NCBI GenBank assembly: GCA_027627225.1
Contig: CM051029.1
Coordinates: 11,627,823 to 11,691,822, forward strand
Reading direction: 5' to 3'
Origin: Congeria kusceri
Taxonomy: Eukaryota > Mollusca > Bivalvia > Myida > Dreissenidae
DNA: 64,000 nt
Part shown: positions 20,901 to 35,917 of the stretch, in pieces
Layout: each line of letters starts with the position of its first letter
How positions within the stretch are numbered: the first letter of the stretch is position 1
The notes under the pieces: model-generated
Told to the model about the DNA's origin: nothing
The model's input: only the letters and a program-made list of their open reading frames with translations
The model's database searches: none
Made by a program: the position numbers and the translations under genes

Positions 20901-22697
20901 AGATCCCTTATATTCATAAACAAGTATTGGATTATTCATAACACAATAATTAATTATGCATCACTATGAGCTCGAAATTCGAACGCCTGTTTTGCGTTTC
21001 TCAGCTCATTGTAAACGCTAACCATGTATCTTCCGAAGTCCACACTATGTAAACTGGAGATATACAGGTTTATTTGCAGTCCATCTGCAGAAACAGTAAT
21101 ATTTAGAGCGGCAGGCTGAGAGATTAGTTCCCACGTGGAGCCGTTTAGTCTGTTTCATGAATATGCAGATCTGTGTGGTGTTGGGAATGCCTTTATTGCA
21201 TAAGTTTACACCACAGATCCGTTTACTGTCCTCGAGACCGGAGGCGTCAATTGCGATGGTCTCGGAGTACCTGGTAATTTACAGTTGCAGAATTTGCCGA
21301 GTATACTCGAAAATAAAATATTCGAATCAGTAAATAAAGCGCCAACACGCGATTAAAATATTACAATGTAGTAGTCTAGTAATGTAATTCACAAAACCTT
21401 GATATATATTACCTTGATACGACACCATCCGTATTTCAAATCAGATATGACTGCAAAGATATCCAAGTAATGCATTACACAAATATAGTGTTCACATGTT
21501 TTTGTTTTCGTTCTTTCATTTCATTGAAGACTGTGTGTAAATCAATTGATATGTGTTTTATTATCGCTTATGTATTCAACTGATTCTCAATCAATTACAA
21601 GTCGGTCAAAGAATCGTGCTGTACAGTTAATCTTTTGAAATCGAACCAGTGCTTACCTAATATTTATATATGAAATATCGACATGTTTATACCAATAACA
21701 GCAACATCGAAAGTTGTGTCCATTACATTTGTAGCAAAGAATGAAATTCTGGACAACCTAACTTCGAAACATATTCAAAATATATTTCGAAGTTAGGTTT
21801 TCAGATTTAAAATTTTGCCTCTCTAATAAATATTTCGATTTCATGTATATGTGGGATCTGGTTTGCTTAAAGATGTGTAGTACACTTCGACGTTTTGTTC
21901 TTCGATAGCTTTGAGGTGACTTGGCCAAATCTCCTGACCACACGTATTGAAGTTCTGTACAGGCGTTTCCGGTAAACCTTAATTGACAAATTATTAACAA
22001 CATCGACTTTTTAACAAAGACATGCGTGTGGTGCTACTAATACATTGTTTAATCGTAAACTTTTTGTACAATATAAATTGTACAATATTTAAAATTTCAA
22101 TGGAATAATACTAGTTAAACAGTACAATGTGAGTTATAATTATGTTTTTTTTCTTTTATAACAAACTAATTAGCTCAAACAAACCATGCAAGCTATAACA
22201 GACTGTAAATATTAAAAATAATAAATGTATAGAGTTTATTTTAAAAAAAGCAGTACGCAGTGATGTTTAAATATGCAAATCTAGACGAACACACTATTGC
22301 TTGCATTGCAGATGACAAAGCTATTGGTATTTATAGTTTTATTCCAAATTTCCCCTTGGGGGAATGTACAGGCATGTGTTGCAGGTGGTGGGATACTAAC
22401 CCTCGTGCATGTCATTCGGAACGTTTCATTTCTTACCGCACGTAACACATAAGAAGTGACTTTGAAATGATCAATTCTGCATTCAGCAACTCTAGGTGGA
22501 TCTGAAATATAGGCCATACATGTTCAAATGTACTTAAAAGCAATAGGACATTTTACTAACATTATCAAATGATGTTATAAATACGCATATGGCATTTAAA
22601 GTCATTGAATATAAAATGCTAAAAATGTTATTTGTATTATTGTTATTATTATTTTTTTTTATTATTAACAGTAGTATAAGTATTATTATAAGTATTT

Positions 22698-22967
22698 GTT
22701 AGTATTAGTATTAGTATTAGTATTATTAGTATTAGTAATAGTATAAGTATTAGTTTTAGTATTAGTATTAGTATTAGTATTAGTATTAGTATTAGTATTA
22801 GTATTAGTGTTAGTATTAGTATAAGTATTAGTATAAGTATTAGTATAAGTATTAGTATTAGTATAAGTATTAGTGTTAGTATTAGTATAAGTATTAGTAT
22901 AAGTATTAGTATAAGTATTAGTGTTGGTATTGGTATTAGTATTAGTATTAGTATTAGTATTAGTATT

Positions 22968-22998
<31 letters not shown>

Positions 22999-23383
22999 GA
23001 ATTTGTATAAGTATAAGTGTTAGTGTTAGTATTAGTATTAGTATTAGTATTAGTGTTAGTGTTAGTGTTAGTCTTAGTATAAGTATTAGCATTAGTATTA
23101 GCATAAGTATAAGTATTAGTATTAGTATTAGTATAAGTATTAGTGTTAGTGTTAGTATTAGTATTAGTATTAGTGTTAGTGTTAGTGTTAGTGTTAGTGT
23201 TAGTTATAGTATTAGTATTAGTATTAGTATTAGTATTAGTATTAGTATTAGTATTAGTATTAGTATTAGTATTAGTATTAGTATTAGTATTAGTATTAGT
23301 ATTAGTATTAGTATTAGTATTAGTATTAATATTAGCGTTAGTATTAGTATAAGTATAAATAATAGTATTAGTATTGGTATGAT
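22698..23383. repeat. ATTAGT hexamer satellite, unit 3 (~686 bp)
   Basis: Left edge GTATTTGTTAG and a doubled TTGGTA step near 22924-22933. It is four hexamers longer than in units 2, 4 and 5. Confidence 0.93.
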
Positions 23384-23436
23384 TAGTACTATTAGTTTTA
23401 TTTGTTTGTGTATGTTTGTTATCCTTATATATATAC

Positions 23437-23467
<31 letters not shown>

Positions 23468-23468
23468 C

Positions 23469-23509
<41 letters not shown>

Positions 23510-23922
23510 CTAACAGTGTTTAATACATACAAAACATCAGCTGATACATACAGTGTTATAAATGCCTTCACATGTTGAAACATTAGTCGGCGGTAACAGC
23601 GTACTGTTAGCTCTGCATGTATACACACCAACATCGCCAGTTTGAACGTTCGTTACCATCAATACAGAGGTGCTCTTCGTAGCAGACAAAGGAGTTATCC
23701 ATGTCATTGTCGGAGAAGATTTCCCCCACTGCTACATGACAGACTAACAGTTTAATTTTGTAGTGATGCGTATACTCCGTTGACAGTGTTTCCATTGTGA
23801 AAAATATATGGCTTACACGGGAAACCTAAAATGAACTCCTATCTTATATTAAAGGGCAGTATTATTTTTTCAATATTCACATACACAACATATTTACAAA
23901 AATGTATTACTTTTATTATATA

Positions 23923-24484
23923 CAGTTGAACACCGCAATTTCGAACACCGTTAATTCGAATTAATCGCTTTTTCAAACTATGTTTCCCGTCCCGATTTTT
24001 TGCCTTCTTTATTTAACTATAATAGCAATAGTTAATTCGAATTTGCCTATTTCGAATTCATCTCTATTTCGAACTAAAATTACGGTCCCAACAACGTTTT
24101 TCACACCTAATCACCAGTGTTTATTTCGAAGTCGCACCTAAGCCCAAACTGTCTATCAAAGGTGTGATTACTCAAATCAGTCGTCGATCGGTGAAGTATT
24201 TGCACCTTCCGTTGTTCTCGAGTTAAACGAGTGATGATTGGCGCGTGGGTAAATTATCAACATTAGTTTGATATACGGCAGAGAAATCTAATTGTGAGTA
24301 ACAAACAATGCCGACTACTTTGCAATATTTACACTGCTGTTTACGAACCTTCGAATATCCACATGTTGTCATTTAATACAACTTTTAAATTATTAGTACA
24401 ATAGAGAACATTGCTATTTCGAACTTTCCTATTTCGAATTATTTTCGTCGGTCCCAACGACTTCGAAATAGCGGAGTTCAACTG
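23923..24484. mobile_element. pogo/Tigger-like MITE, unit 3 (562 bp)
   Basis: Full-length copy with both inverted termini and TA flanks. It has C where unit 1 has T at the position equivalent to 5040. Confidence 0.85.
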
Positions 24485-25216
24485 TACACAGTAAATTATA
24501 TGTCATATACTTTGTTATTAACACAGGAATATTATATTGATATAATAAGATTTGCTTACGTAATATATCTATCAGCGGTGTTGGGTTAGACATGATCTGT
24601 CCGTATACGTTGGATAATTTGCAATATATCATCTGCTGTTGGAGTGAATGTCAAATGACTGGTTTTCACCTCACTGGATGAAATGCTATAAGTACTGTGG
24701 TGGCGAATGTTGTTATATCTGTGTCATCACTATAGTAGCCAGTGGTTATATTGTCGGTGTACCAGCTTATGACTATGCTGGTTCTGACATTGTCCAGTAA
24801 GGAAACCTTTTCAACTCTGGTATTCATTGCCACGTAACTTACTGGAACTGAACATGTATAGAAATGGGTGATACGTGACAATTTCAGCAATTGACAGACT
24901 GAGTAAAGGGTATTGCACAAATCCTTTACTTTAACAACACACGCGACATGTTTACATTTGGACGATTATGATTAACAAATCAAAATATATATTTAAACTA
25001 ATTGACTACCTGCGTATAGTACCGTTATGGAAGCCTTGTTTTGTGTACCCACTATAAAGCACCCGTATTCAGGGGCGGGCCAGGATTTCGAGTTGGCGCG
25101 GGGGGGGGGGGCGTAAACTTTTGATCGCGCAGTTATAAACCCTCAAGTGGTATGTGGGTCTGCAGTGATCATCTGCAGAGCCGTATCCAAAATATAGGAT
25201 ACATCTTTGCACATGA

Positions 25217-25252
25217 TCATAATCATCGTCGTCGTCGCCATCATCATCATCG

Positions 25253-25287
<35 letters not shown>

Positions 25288-25338
25288 GTCGTCATCATCA
25301 TCATCATCATAATCACTATCATCATCGTCATCAACATT

Positions 25339-25384
<46 letters not shown>

Positions 25385-25490
25385 CCATGATGATGATCAT
25401 CATCATTATCATCACCATCATCATCATCATCATCATCATCATATTCATCATATTCATTTTCATCATCATCATAATGATCATCATCGTCAT
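25217..25490. repeat. (ATC)n block 1, unit 3
   Basis: Same structure with its own tract lengths; central palindrome kept. Confidence 0.93.
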
Positions 25491-26271
25491 AACCAAATGC
25501 ACTTTATTTAACTGAATAAATCAATACTTCACCATATATTCGAAAGACATGTTGGTTCATCTGTATGTCATACACCTGCTTTGGCAGTAAATTATCCAGG
25601 TTTGATGTATCTGTCCACTAAATTGTATTTGACATTTACCGTTATATGTATCTTTAAAAATATATAATTCGTAGCTGGCTTTTCGAAGTGTATGTAATTA
25701 TATAACACGTTCACAGTCATGTTCATCAAATGTCTGGAAATGTGCTATTCACTGTTTTTTTTTATCGAACCGAATTAACGGACAAACAAACGAACATGAT
25801 TTTTACAAGAAGTATTATGAAAGATACTCGTACGACTGCGTCGACAAATGTTGCCGGAACAAATTTGAAATCGCCAGGATTTGGAGCCAACGTTTTGGAC
25901 ACTCCTCAACTTTATCATTTGACATCTTTTTTTATGAATGCTTAACAAAATATGTAATTCGGTTTTATTGCTAATTAAACATTGAACAAAAGTTGTGTAG
26001 ATTTAGATTTTTGGGAACTAAACAACTTATTGAGCCAAAGCTGTTTATACTCGAAAGTATGCATTGATTTGACTTGAATTTCGACTTTAAATCATAATTA
26101 TTCGAAACGTATAAACGTCATTTTTATGGTATCCTGTGCCAACGGTCGTGGGTGTATTGCATTTGTCATGTTTATATAATATAGGAATTTAAAAAAGAAA
26201 ACAATATTATCCCAAAATAAAGGTATTTATACCCATTGTCTATAGTTTATCTTTTTCGAAGAACTTATGAA

Positions 26272-26497
26272 CTTTGACGCCGGTGCTACGGTGTACGTAA
26301 GACATTGTAGGGGGGCGGGCTAGGTCGGGTATGTTTAAATGAAGTTGATATGTTTTTTTACCAAATTTAGAGAGCAATGCTAGCGAAAAAAAGTTCGCAC
26401 ATTTTTCCAGTTTTTGTCGTTGTATATACGCTCTTAGATGTATTGTCCGTGCGCAGGGTGCGCCATTCCCCCCCCCCCCCCCTTGGATCCGCTAGTG
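26272..26497 (-). mobile_element. CACTAGCGGATCC transposon remnant, unit 3
   Basis: Same remnant as 7330-7556; C run of 15. Confidence 0.4.
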
Positions 26498-27059
26498 ATA
26501 TTCGCACAGTTTGTCTGTGTCGTAAACTCAAGATCATGAGGTACATATATGTTGTATGTTATATTTTGCATTTTGTGTTCGTAGAAACTACTGTTGGGTC
26601 GATGGTCAGCTACATGCAGGTCATTCAGTGTGAGTTCTACTTGTGCGTTCCCCGCCAAGCCCAATATGTCGAAATTTACATGAGTACTGTTATTGTCAGG
26701 GACATGTCACATGACTGCACTAATTGAAAACGAGTGTTTTGTGTATGAGAAGGTTGCTCGTACTCAACACGTTTTGAGGCCACCACTTCATACTTTTTAC
26801 TTGAATATTTTGATAAAATAAGACTAAGAACAGGGCAAAATTTAAAACGAATCTTAGATAATTTTCGCAACTAAATATGTGTTTATCTAAATAGCAATAA
26901 AAATAAAGTGGCATTAAAAACTCATCATTAATATCAATATCATGATTATCAATATCATAATTATCATCGTCAATGTCGGTACCATTACTAATATGTTAGT
27001 AGATGATGGAATTGTTTCATTGTTTCATTGGAGTATTAGTAGCATCAGTTGTATCATAA

Positions 27060-27100
27060 TCCTCCTCCTCCTCCTCCTCCTCCTCCTCCTCCTCATCATC

Positions 27101-27132
<32 letters not shown>

Positions 27133-27145
27133 CATCATCAACAAT

Positions 27146-27188
<43 letters not shown>

Positions 27189-27518
27189 CGATCACCATCA
27201 CCATCACCGTCATTAGCATCAGCATCAGCATCAACATCAACAGCAACATCATCATCATCATCATCATCATCATCATTATCAAAGCCATCAAGAAATTCTG
27301 TATCATTATCTTTTTCATCATTGTCATCGTCACATTCACCATAATCAACATCATCATTATAATCATTATCATCATCGTCATCATCACCATCATCATCATC
27401 ATCATTATCATACCAAGTTCGTTATCAGTATCTGTTTCATTATCATCTTCTTCATCGTCATCGTCGTCGTCATCATCGTCATTATTATCATCATCATCAG
27501 CAGCAGCAGTGTCATCAT
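27060..27518. repeat. TCC/ATC block 2, unit 3
   Basis: Longest TCC run (about 11 repeats) and an expanded ATC tract before the CGATCACC interruption. Confidence 0.93.
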
Positions 27519-30500
27519 TTAGTGCTTAAAACATTTTATTGAAAACGAATGCGGCGAGAATGAGAAGACTGCTCGTACTCCGTGTAACGAACTAATAATA
27601 ATATGCGCATTGAATTCGGAGATTCTCTTGTACGGCGTATGGGTAGCTACGGTCCCGCTACGGCCAACTTGCTATTGTAAGTTCTACGGAACAGGAGGTT
27701 TACGGAGGGACAACGCGGTCATTTGGCCCGTCTACCGCAAAACTTTGGAGTCTGCCCGGTTTCTCGGGAACGATACGGCGGAGAGGAGTCGGACCACTTC
27801 CAGTAGGAGCTCTTGAAGCTCCCGCGGCTTACCGCACAATTCTTGTACAATTCTGTTTTAGCAGCAATCGCTTTAAAACGATCAAAATTTAGTTTCTGTA
27901 TTAACATACAAGTATTTCGCAAATACTTATTCAAATTTGGGAATTGTTACAAGTGATCTCAATCTATTTGTATTATTGTCATTTATACATGATTAAATAT
28001 ATAATAGAATAACAATCAGTACATCACATACGGTAATTTAACTACTCGTACATTTTATTATTTAAGTGTCGTCATCAACTGAGTGGAATGACCTGTGTAC
28101 TAAATTTAGACGTTTTCGCGGGTTTAACGAAAAAACTAACCTCACTTTATCCTTGATTGATATATTTAATCGACGTTTGAATTAAGCATTAAATGCAATC
28201 ATTGTATTAACATTTTAATATTATAACTAGCTGAATCAAAATGTACTGTATCGGTCAAGCGCAACCGTATCACAGGTTCTACTCTACTTATAATGCGTTT
28301 AAACAATGCTATTCTGATATTTTAGACACTGAATAGCATACTTTACACTGCTCGAAAAGATGCCTTTATGTTGATTTACTTGACTATTACATTTTCATAA
28401 ACTTCATGTTTAAAATTTATTCAAAGTTTAATGTGATTTAAAAGTCAAGTTAAAACTGTTCAAGTAAACGAAATTTTTCAAGGCGTTTACTAACATACAC
28501 TTATTTGAATTACTTTGACGTTATACATGTATAATAAGTGTGCTTGTCAGTTACGTGAATACAAAGCCGTGTTTATTTTTTGTCACTCAGTAATATATTG
28601 ATATAGGTCTACACAGACATATTCAGGTTTATGCGAGTAATGACGTGGAATATACAATATTTATATTTATATTCTCTTTGACCATTTTATTGCGTTAAAT
28701 CACATTTGGTGTTGCATACTGTAACAATGATATACTAATATTTTAGATTCGCCAATATTTCTGAGCTAGAACCAATTTAGTGTCGCGTCGCCTTGATTTT
28801 CCTCTTTTCGGTACTATAAATAGATGTTCGGTCGTACTTAATTCAACAGAGATTCAAATCACCAATCGAAAACAGACATTATTTTGTTTTTCCCCGCATG
28901 GCGTATATTATTTTTAACTTTTTTTTGTTGAACCGATGTATTTACTAGTCATATATATGTTAGATTAGTGTTTTCGATTATTCAAAACAGGTCACGTTTA
29001 ACGTTCATGCGTCTTCAACCGCTGGCACAACGCGTCTACCTAGAGTCCCAATATGTTTTTCCAACAGAAAGTTCTAGGACGAAAATGTCCATGCACTCGT
29101 TGTGAAGACGTACCAGCTTGGAGTGTCGTTATTTTACAAATTCCTCTTAACATGATCCACTGATAAGGTTATTAAAGACATACTGTAACCTTGGAAAATT
29201 AAGTATTTTTAACGGGAATGTGTTGTATTTATTGATATGCTTTTGAATTGCGCCTCTACTTGTGTTGTGATATGTTATAACCTTGCACTAAATTTAAGAC
29301 ATTCTAAAAATAAACTAATAATTCGCATACATGCAAAATAGCCATGCAATATTGAAAAGAAGCTGTTGATGTATGGTAGTTTAAGATTTTCATATCCCTT
29401 TCTTCTAAGATTTTCATGAGTCTTCTATTGGCTGTCGCTAGCCAATTGAAAAATACGCATGCACTTTATTGCGATGATAAAATGCCGTTTCAAATGTCCC
29501 TTTTCACATTTTTCGGACATACGAGTTAATTTCTTAAAGAAACACAGAAATTCCGGTATTCAAAACGGCATAAACTATAATTCATTTTTATTCTTACGAT
29601 GATTTTTTTAAAACACAATGATGTTATAATTATTCCAGCAAACAGTTAAATATAATTCATTATTATAAAAGAACAGTTTTATGAGACCAATATTAAATTA
29701 AGCAAAGAACTTATTGTATTTTATTTTGTCATGAATTAAGGCCGCATAAAAGGTGAACATTGCAAAATTAAGAAATAATTTTCGATTTATCGTTGCTTAT
29801 CGGCCAATAAACAAAATAACTCCACGTATAATTGTATGTCCGTGTTTACTATTACTGCAATGTTTGAATGATTATAACGCATTATGAACTACATTTATTA
29901 AGCTTTCAATATCTATATCGACATGTGTCAAGCCGAAATATAACACATACAATTTCATGAGAAGTTCTGTGTTCAATTAAATAATAGTCTCGTTTAAATA
30001 GTAGTTGCATGCAGCTGGCATCAAGGCAAATTTGAACCAGATGGAATTCGTTGACAAAAGAATGTTCTGACTTTGTTATACATGTTTGTATAGGACTATT
30101 GATTCAGAAAGAAGAGATCTGTCTGTATGTTGTTATAGTTGTAAAAGATATACTTACTCGTATTTACAATTGTCGTTGCTTTAACGACGTCTGTCTCTTC
30201 AGATTTACCAGTGATGTTTCTTGCAAACATTTTAATCAGATACGTTGTCACCGAGTGCAATCCAGCAAAAGTTTAATTTTTAAAATAAGTCGACAAATTC
30301 ACGTCAGTGCATGCATTTGTGGAATACTTATTTTTACAATGTATAACACAGGTCTGTTCTTCATCACCATTGAATCCTGCTTCCCAGTCAAATGTCAATG
30401 AATTTGACCCAAAGGAACATTTTTAACAAGTCAAACTTGGATAACGTCGAAGGATTACATCAGCAGATCCCTTATATTCATAAACAAGTATTGGATTATT

Positions 30501-32262
30501 CATAACACAATAATTAATTATGCATCACTATGAGCTCGAAATTCGAACGCCTGTTTTGCGTTTCTCAGCTCATTGTAAACGCTAACCATGTATCTTCCGA
30601 AGTCCACACTATGTAAACTGGAGATATACAGGTTTATTTGCAGTCCATCTGCAGAAACAGTAATATTTAGAGCGGCAGGCTGAGAGATTAGTTCCCACGT
30701 GGAGCCGTTTAGTCTGTTTCATGAATATGCAGATCTGTGTGGTGTTGGGAATGCCTTTATTGCATAAGTTTACACCACAGATCCGTTTACTGTCCTCGAG
30801 ACCGGAGGCGTCAATTGCGATGGTCTCGGAGTACCTGGTAATTTACAGTTGCAGAATTTGCCGAGTATACTCGAAAATAAAATATTCGAATCAGTAAATA
30901 AAGCGCCAACACGCGATTAAAATATTACAATGTAGTAGTCTAGTAATGTAATTCACAAAACCTTGATATATATTACCTTGATACGACACCATCCGTATTT
31001 CAAATCAGATATGACTGCAAAGATATCCAAGTAATGCATTACACAAATATAGTGTTCACATGTTTTTGTTTTCGTTCTTTCATTTCATTGAAGACTGTGT
31101 GTAAATCAATTGATATGTGTTTTATTATCGCTTATGTATTCAACTGATTCTCAATCAATTACAAGTCGGTCAAAGAATCGTGCTGTACAGTTAATCTTTT
31201 GAAATCGAACCAGTGCTTACCTAATATTTATATATGAAATATCGACATGTTTATACCAATAACAGCAACATCGAAAGTTGTGTCCATTACATTTGTAGCA
31301 AAGAATGAAATTCTGGACAACCTAACTTCGAAACATATTCAAAATATATTTCGAAGTTAGGTTTTCAGATTTAAAATTTTGCCTCTCTAATAAATATTTC
31401 GATTTCATGTATATGTGGGATCTGGTTTGCTTAAAGATGTGTAGTACACTTCGACGTTTTGTTCTTCGATAGCTTTGAGGTGACTTGGCCAAATCTCCTG
31501 ACCACACGTATTGAAGTTCTGTACAGGCGTTTCCGGTAAACCTTAATTGACAAATTATTAACAACATCGACTTTTTAACAAAGACATGCGTGTGGTGCTA
31601 CTAATACATTGTTTAATCGTAAACTTTTTGTACAATATAAATTGTACAATATTTAAAATTTCAATGGAATAATACTAGTTAAACAGTACAATGTGAGTTA
31701 TAATTATGTTTTTTTTCTTTTATAACAAACTAATTAGCTCAAACAAACCATGCAAGCTATAACAGACTGTAAATATTAAAAATAATAAATGTATAGAGTT
31801 TATTTTAAAAAAAGCAGTACGCAGTGATGTTTAAATATGCAAATCTAGACGAACACACTATTGCTTGCATTGCAGATGACAAAGCTATTGGTATTTATAG
31901 TTTTATTCCAAATTTCCCCTTGGGGGAATGTACAGGCATGTGTTGCAGGTGGTGGGATACTAACCCTCGTGCATGTCATTCGGAACGTTTCATTTCTTAC
32001 CGCACGTAACACATAAGAAGTGACTTTGAAATGATCAATTCTGCATTCAGCAACTCTAGGTGGATCTGAAATATAGGCCATACATGTTCAAATGTACTTA
32101 AAAGCAATAGGACATTTTACTAACATTATCAAATGATGTTATAAATACGCATATGGCATTTAAAGTCATTGAATATAAAATGCTAAAAATGTTATTTGTA
32201 TTATTGTTATTATTATTTTTTTTTTATTATTAACAGTAGTATAAGTATTATTATAAGTATTT

Positions 32263-32538
32263 ATTAGTATTAGTATTAGTATTAGTATTATTAGTATTAG
32301 TAATAGTATAAGTATTAGTTTTAGTATTAGTATTAGTATTAGTATTAGTATTAGTATTAGTATTAGTATTAGTATTAGTGTTAGTATTAGTATAAGTATT
32401 AGTATAAGTATTAGTATAAGTATTAGTATTAGTATAAGTATTAGTGTTAGTATTAGTATAAGTATTAGTATAAGTATTAGTATAAGTATTAGTGTTGGTA
32501 TTAGTATTAGTATTAGTATTAGTATTAGTATTAGTATT

Positions 32539-32575
<37 letters not shown>

Positions 32576-32924
32576 GAATTTGTATAAGTATAAGTGTTAG
32601 TGTTAGTATTAGTATTAGTATTAGTATTAGTGTTAGTGTTAGTGTTAGTCTTAGTATAAGTATTAGCATTAGTATTAGCATAAGTATAAGTATTAGTATT
32701 AGTATTAGTATAAGTATTAGTGTTAGTGTTAGTATTAGTATTAGTATTAGTGTTAGTGTTAGTGTTAGTGTTAGTTATAGTATTAGTATTAGTATTAGTA
32801 TTAGTATTAGTATTAGTATTAGTATTAGTATTAGTATTAGTATTAGTATTAGTATTAGTATTAGTATTAATATTAGCGTTAGTATTAGTATAAGTATAAA
32901 TAATAGTATTAGTATTGGTATGAT
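32263..32924. repeat. ATTAGT hexamer satellite, unit 4 (~662 bp)
   Basis: Same overall length and same left edge as in unit 2, which supports close kinship of units 2 and 4. Confidence 0.93.
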
Positions 32925-32977
32925 TAGTACTATTAGTTTTATTTGTTTGTGTATGTTTGTTATCCTTATATATATAC

Positions 32978-33008
<31 letters not shown>

Positions 33009-33009
33009 C

Positions 33010-33044
<35 letters not shown>

Positions 33045-33457
33045 CTAACAGTGTTTAATACATACAAAACATCAGCTGATACATACAGTGTTATAAATGC
33101 CTTCACATGTTGAAACATTAGTCGGCGGTAACAGCGTACTGTTAGCTCTGCATGTATACACACCAACATCGCCAGTTTGAACGTTCGTTACCATCAATAC
33201 AGAGGTGCTCTTCGTAGCAGACAAAGGAGTTATCCATGTCATTGTCGGAGAAGATTTCCCCCACTGCTACATGACAGACTAACAGTTTAATTTTGTAGTG
33301 ATGCGTATACTCCGTTGACAGTGTTTCCATTGTGAAAAATATATGGCTTACACGGGAAACCTAAAATGAACTCCTATCTTATATTAAAGGGCAGTATTAT
33401 TTTTTCAATATTCACATACACAACATATTTACAAAAATGTATTACTTTTATTATATA

Positions 33458-33905
33458 CAGTTGAACACCGCAATTTCGAACACCGTTAATTCGAATTAAT
33501 CGCTTTTTCAAACTATGTTTCCCGTCCCGATTTTTTGCCTTCTTTATTTAACTATAATAGCAATAGTTAATGTCTATCAAAGGTGTGATTACTCAAATCA
33601 GTCGTCGATCGGTGAAGTATTTGCACCTTCCGTTGTTCTCGAGTTAAACGAGTGATGATTGGCGCGTGGGTAAATTATCAACATTAGTTTGATATACGGC
33701 AGAGAAATCTAATTGTGAGTAACAAACAATGCCGACTACTTTGCAATATTTACACTGCTGTTTACGAACCTTCGAATATCCACATGTTGTCATTTAATAC
33801 AACTTTTAAATTATTAGTACAATAGAGAACATTGCTATTTCGAACTTTCCTATTTCGAATTATTTTCGTCGGTCCCAACGACTTCGAAATAGCGGAGTTC
33901 AACTG
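33458..33905. mobile_element. pogo/Tigger-like MITE, unit 4, internally deleted (448 bp)
   Basis: The 114-bp deletion is identical to that in unit 2, so the two units descend from one deletion event or were converted. Confidence 0.85.
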
Positions 33906-34635
33906 TACACAGTAAATTATATGTCATATACTTTGTTATTAACACAGGAATATTATATTGATATAATAAGATTTGCTTACGTAATATATCTATCAGCGGT
34001 GTTGGGTTAGACATGATCTGTCCGTATACGTTGGATAATTTGCAATATATCATCTGCTGTTGGAGTGAATGTCAAATGACTGGTTTTCACCTCACTGGAT
34101 GAAATGCTATAAGTACTGTGGTGGCGAATGTTGTTATATCTGTGTCATCACTATAGTAGCCAGTGGTTATATTGTCGGTGTACCAGCTTATGACTATGCT
34201 GGTTCTGACATTGTCCAGTAAGGAAACCTTTTCAACTCTGGTATTCATTGCCACGTAACTTACTGGAACTGAACATGTATAGAAATGGGTGATACGTGAC
34301 AATTTCAGCAATTGACAGACTGAGTAAAGGGTATTGCACAAATCCTTTACTTTAACAACACACGCGACATGTTTACATTTGGACGATTATGATTAACAAA
34401 TCAAAATATATATTTAGACTAATTGACTACCTGCGTATAGTACCGTTATGGAAGCCTTGTTTTGTGTACCCACTATAAAGCACCCGTATTCAGGGGCGGG
34501 CCAGGATTTCGAGTTGGCGCGGGGGGGGGGCGTAAACTTTTGATCGCGCAGTTATAAACCCTCAAGTGGTATGTGGGTCTGCAGTGATCATCTGCAGAGC
34601 CGTATCCAAAATATAGGATACATCTTTGCACATGA

Positions 34636-34751
34636 TCATAATCATCGTCGTCGTCGCCATCATCATCATCGTCATCATCATCATCATCATCATCATCATC
34701 GTCGTCATCATCATCATCATCATAATCACTATCATCATCGTCATCAACATT

Positions 34752-34803
<52 letters not shown>

Positions 34804-34909
34804 CCATGATGATGATCATCATCATTATCATCACCATCATCATCATCATCATCATCATCATATTCATCATATTCATTTTCATCATCATCATAATGATCAT
34901 CATCGTCAT
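34636..34909. repeat. (ATC)n block 1, unit 4
   Basis: Left tract as in unit 2, longer middle tract. Confidence 0.93.
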
Positions 34910-35690
34910 AACCAAATGCACTTTATTTAACTGAATAAATCAATACTTCACCATATATTCGAAAGACATGTTGGTTCATCTGTATGTCATACACCTGCTT
35001 TGGCAGTAAATTATCCAGGTTTGATGTATCTGTCCACTAAATTGTATTTGACATTTACCGTTATATGTATCTTTAAAAATATATAATTCGTAGCTGGCTT
35101 TTCGAAGTGTATGTAATTATATAACACGTTCACAGTCATGTTCATCAAATGTCTGGAAATGTGCTATTCACTGTTTTTTTTTATCGAACCGAATTAACGG
35201 ACAAACAAACGAACATGATTTTTACAAGAAGTATTATGAAAGATACTCGTACGACTGCGTCGACAAATGTTGCCGGAACAAATTTGAAATCGCCAGGATT
35301 TGGAGCCAACGTTTTGGACACTCCTCAACTTTATCATTTGACATCTTTTTTTATGAATGCTTAACAAAATATGTAATTCGGTTTTATTGCTAATTAAACA
35401 TTGAACAAAAGTTGTGTAGATTTAGATTTTTGGGAACTAAACAACTTATTGAGCCAAAGCTGTTTATACTCGAAAGTATGCATTGATTTGACTTGAATTT
35501 CGACTTTAAATCATAATTATTCGAAACGTATAAACGTCATTTTTATGGTATCCTGTGCCAACGGTCGTGGGTGTATTGCATTTGTCATGTTTATATAATA
35601 TAGGAATTTAAAAAAGAAAACAATATTATCCCAAAATAAAGGTATTTATACCCATTGTCTATAGTTTATCTTTTTCGAAGAACTTATGAA

Positions 35691-35917
35691 CTTTGACGCC
35701 GGTGCTACGGTGTACGTAAGACATTGTAGGGGGGCGGGCTAGGTCGGGTATGTTTAAATGAAGTTGATATGTTTTTTTACCAAATTTAGAGAGCAATGCT
35801 AGCGAAAAAAAGTTCGCACATTTTTCCAGTTTTTGTCGTTGTATATACGCTCTTAGATGTATTGTCCGTGCGCAGGGTGCGCCATTCCCCCCCCCCCCCC
35901 CCTTGGATCCGCTAGTG
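35691..35917 (-). mobile_element. CACTAGCGGATCC transposon remnant, unit 4
   Basis: Same remnant as 7330-7556; C run of 16. Confidence 0.4.

Larger units (their letters stand above)
19711..26706 (-). pseudogene. Decayed Ig/FN3 receptor gene, unit 3
   Basis: Exon remnants: Ig-like 26545-26706, Ig 24560-24847, Ig 23572-23795, intact Ig 22295-22501, Ig fragment 21842-21977, cysteine-less Ig 20965-21270, FN3 20594-20906, tail 19711-19995. The stops and frameshifts are the same as in unit 2. Confidence 0.6.
19090..28653. repeat. Tandem unit 3 (9564 bp, full-MITE subtype)
   Basis: It has the intact MITE and the satellite variants GTATTTGTTAG at its left edge and a doubled TTGGTA step, shared with units 5 and 6. 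Landmarks: hairpin 21755-21799, TA run 23428-23509, poly-G remnant 25069-25198 (G run of 12), poly-C remnant 26272-26497 (C run of 15), GC-rich block 27606-27836. Confidence 0.95.
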
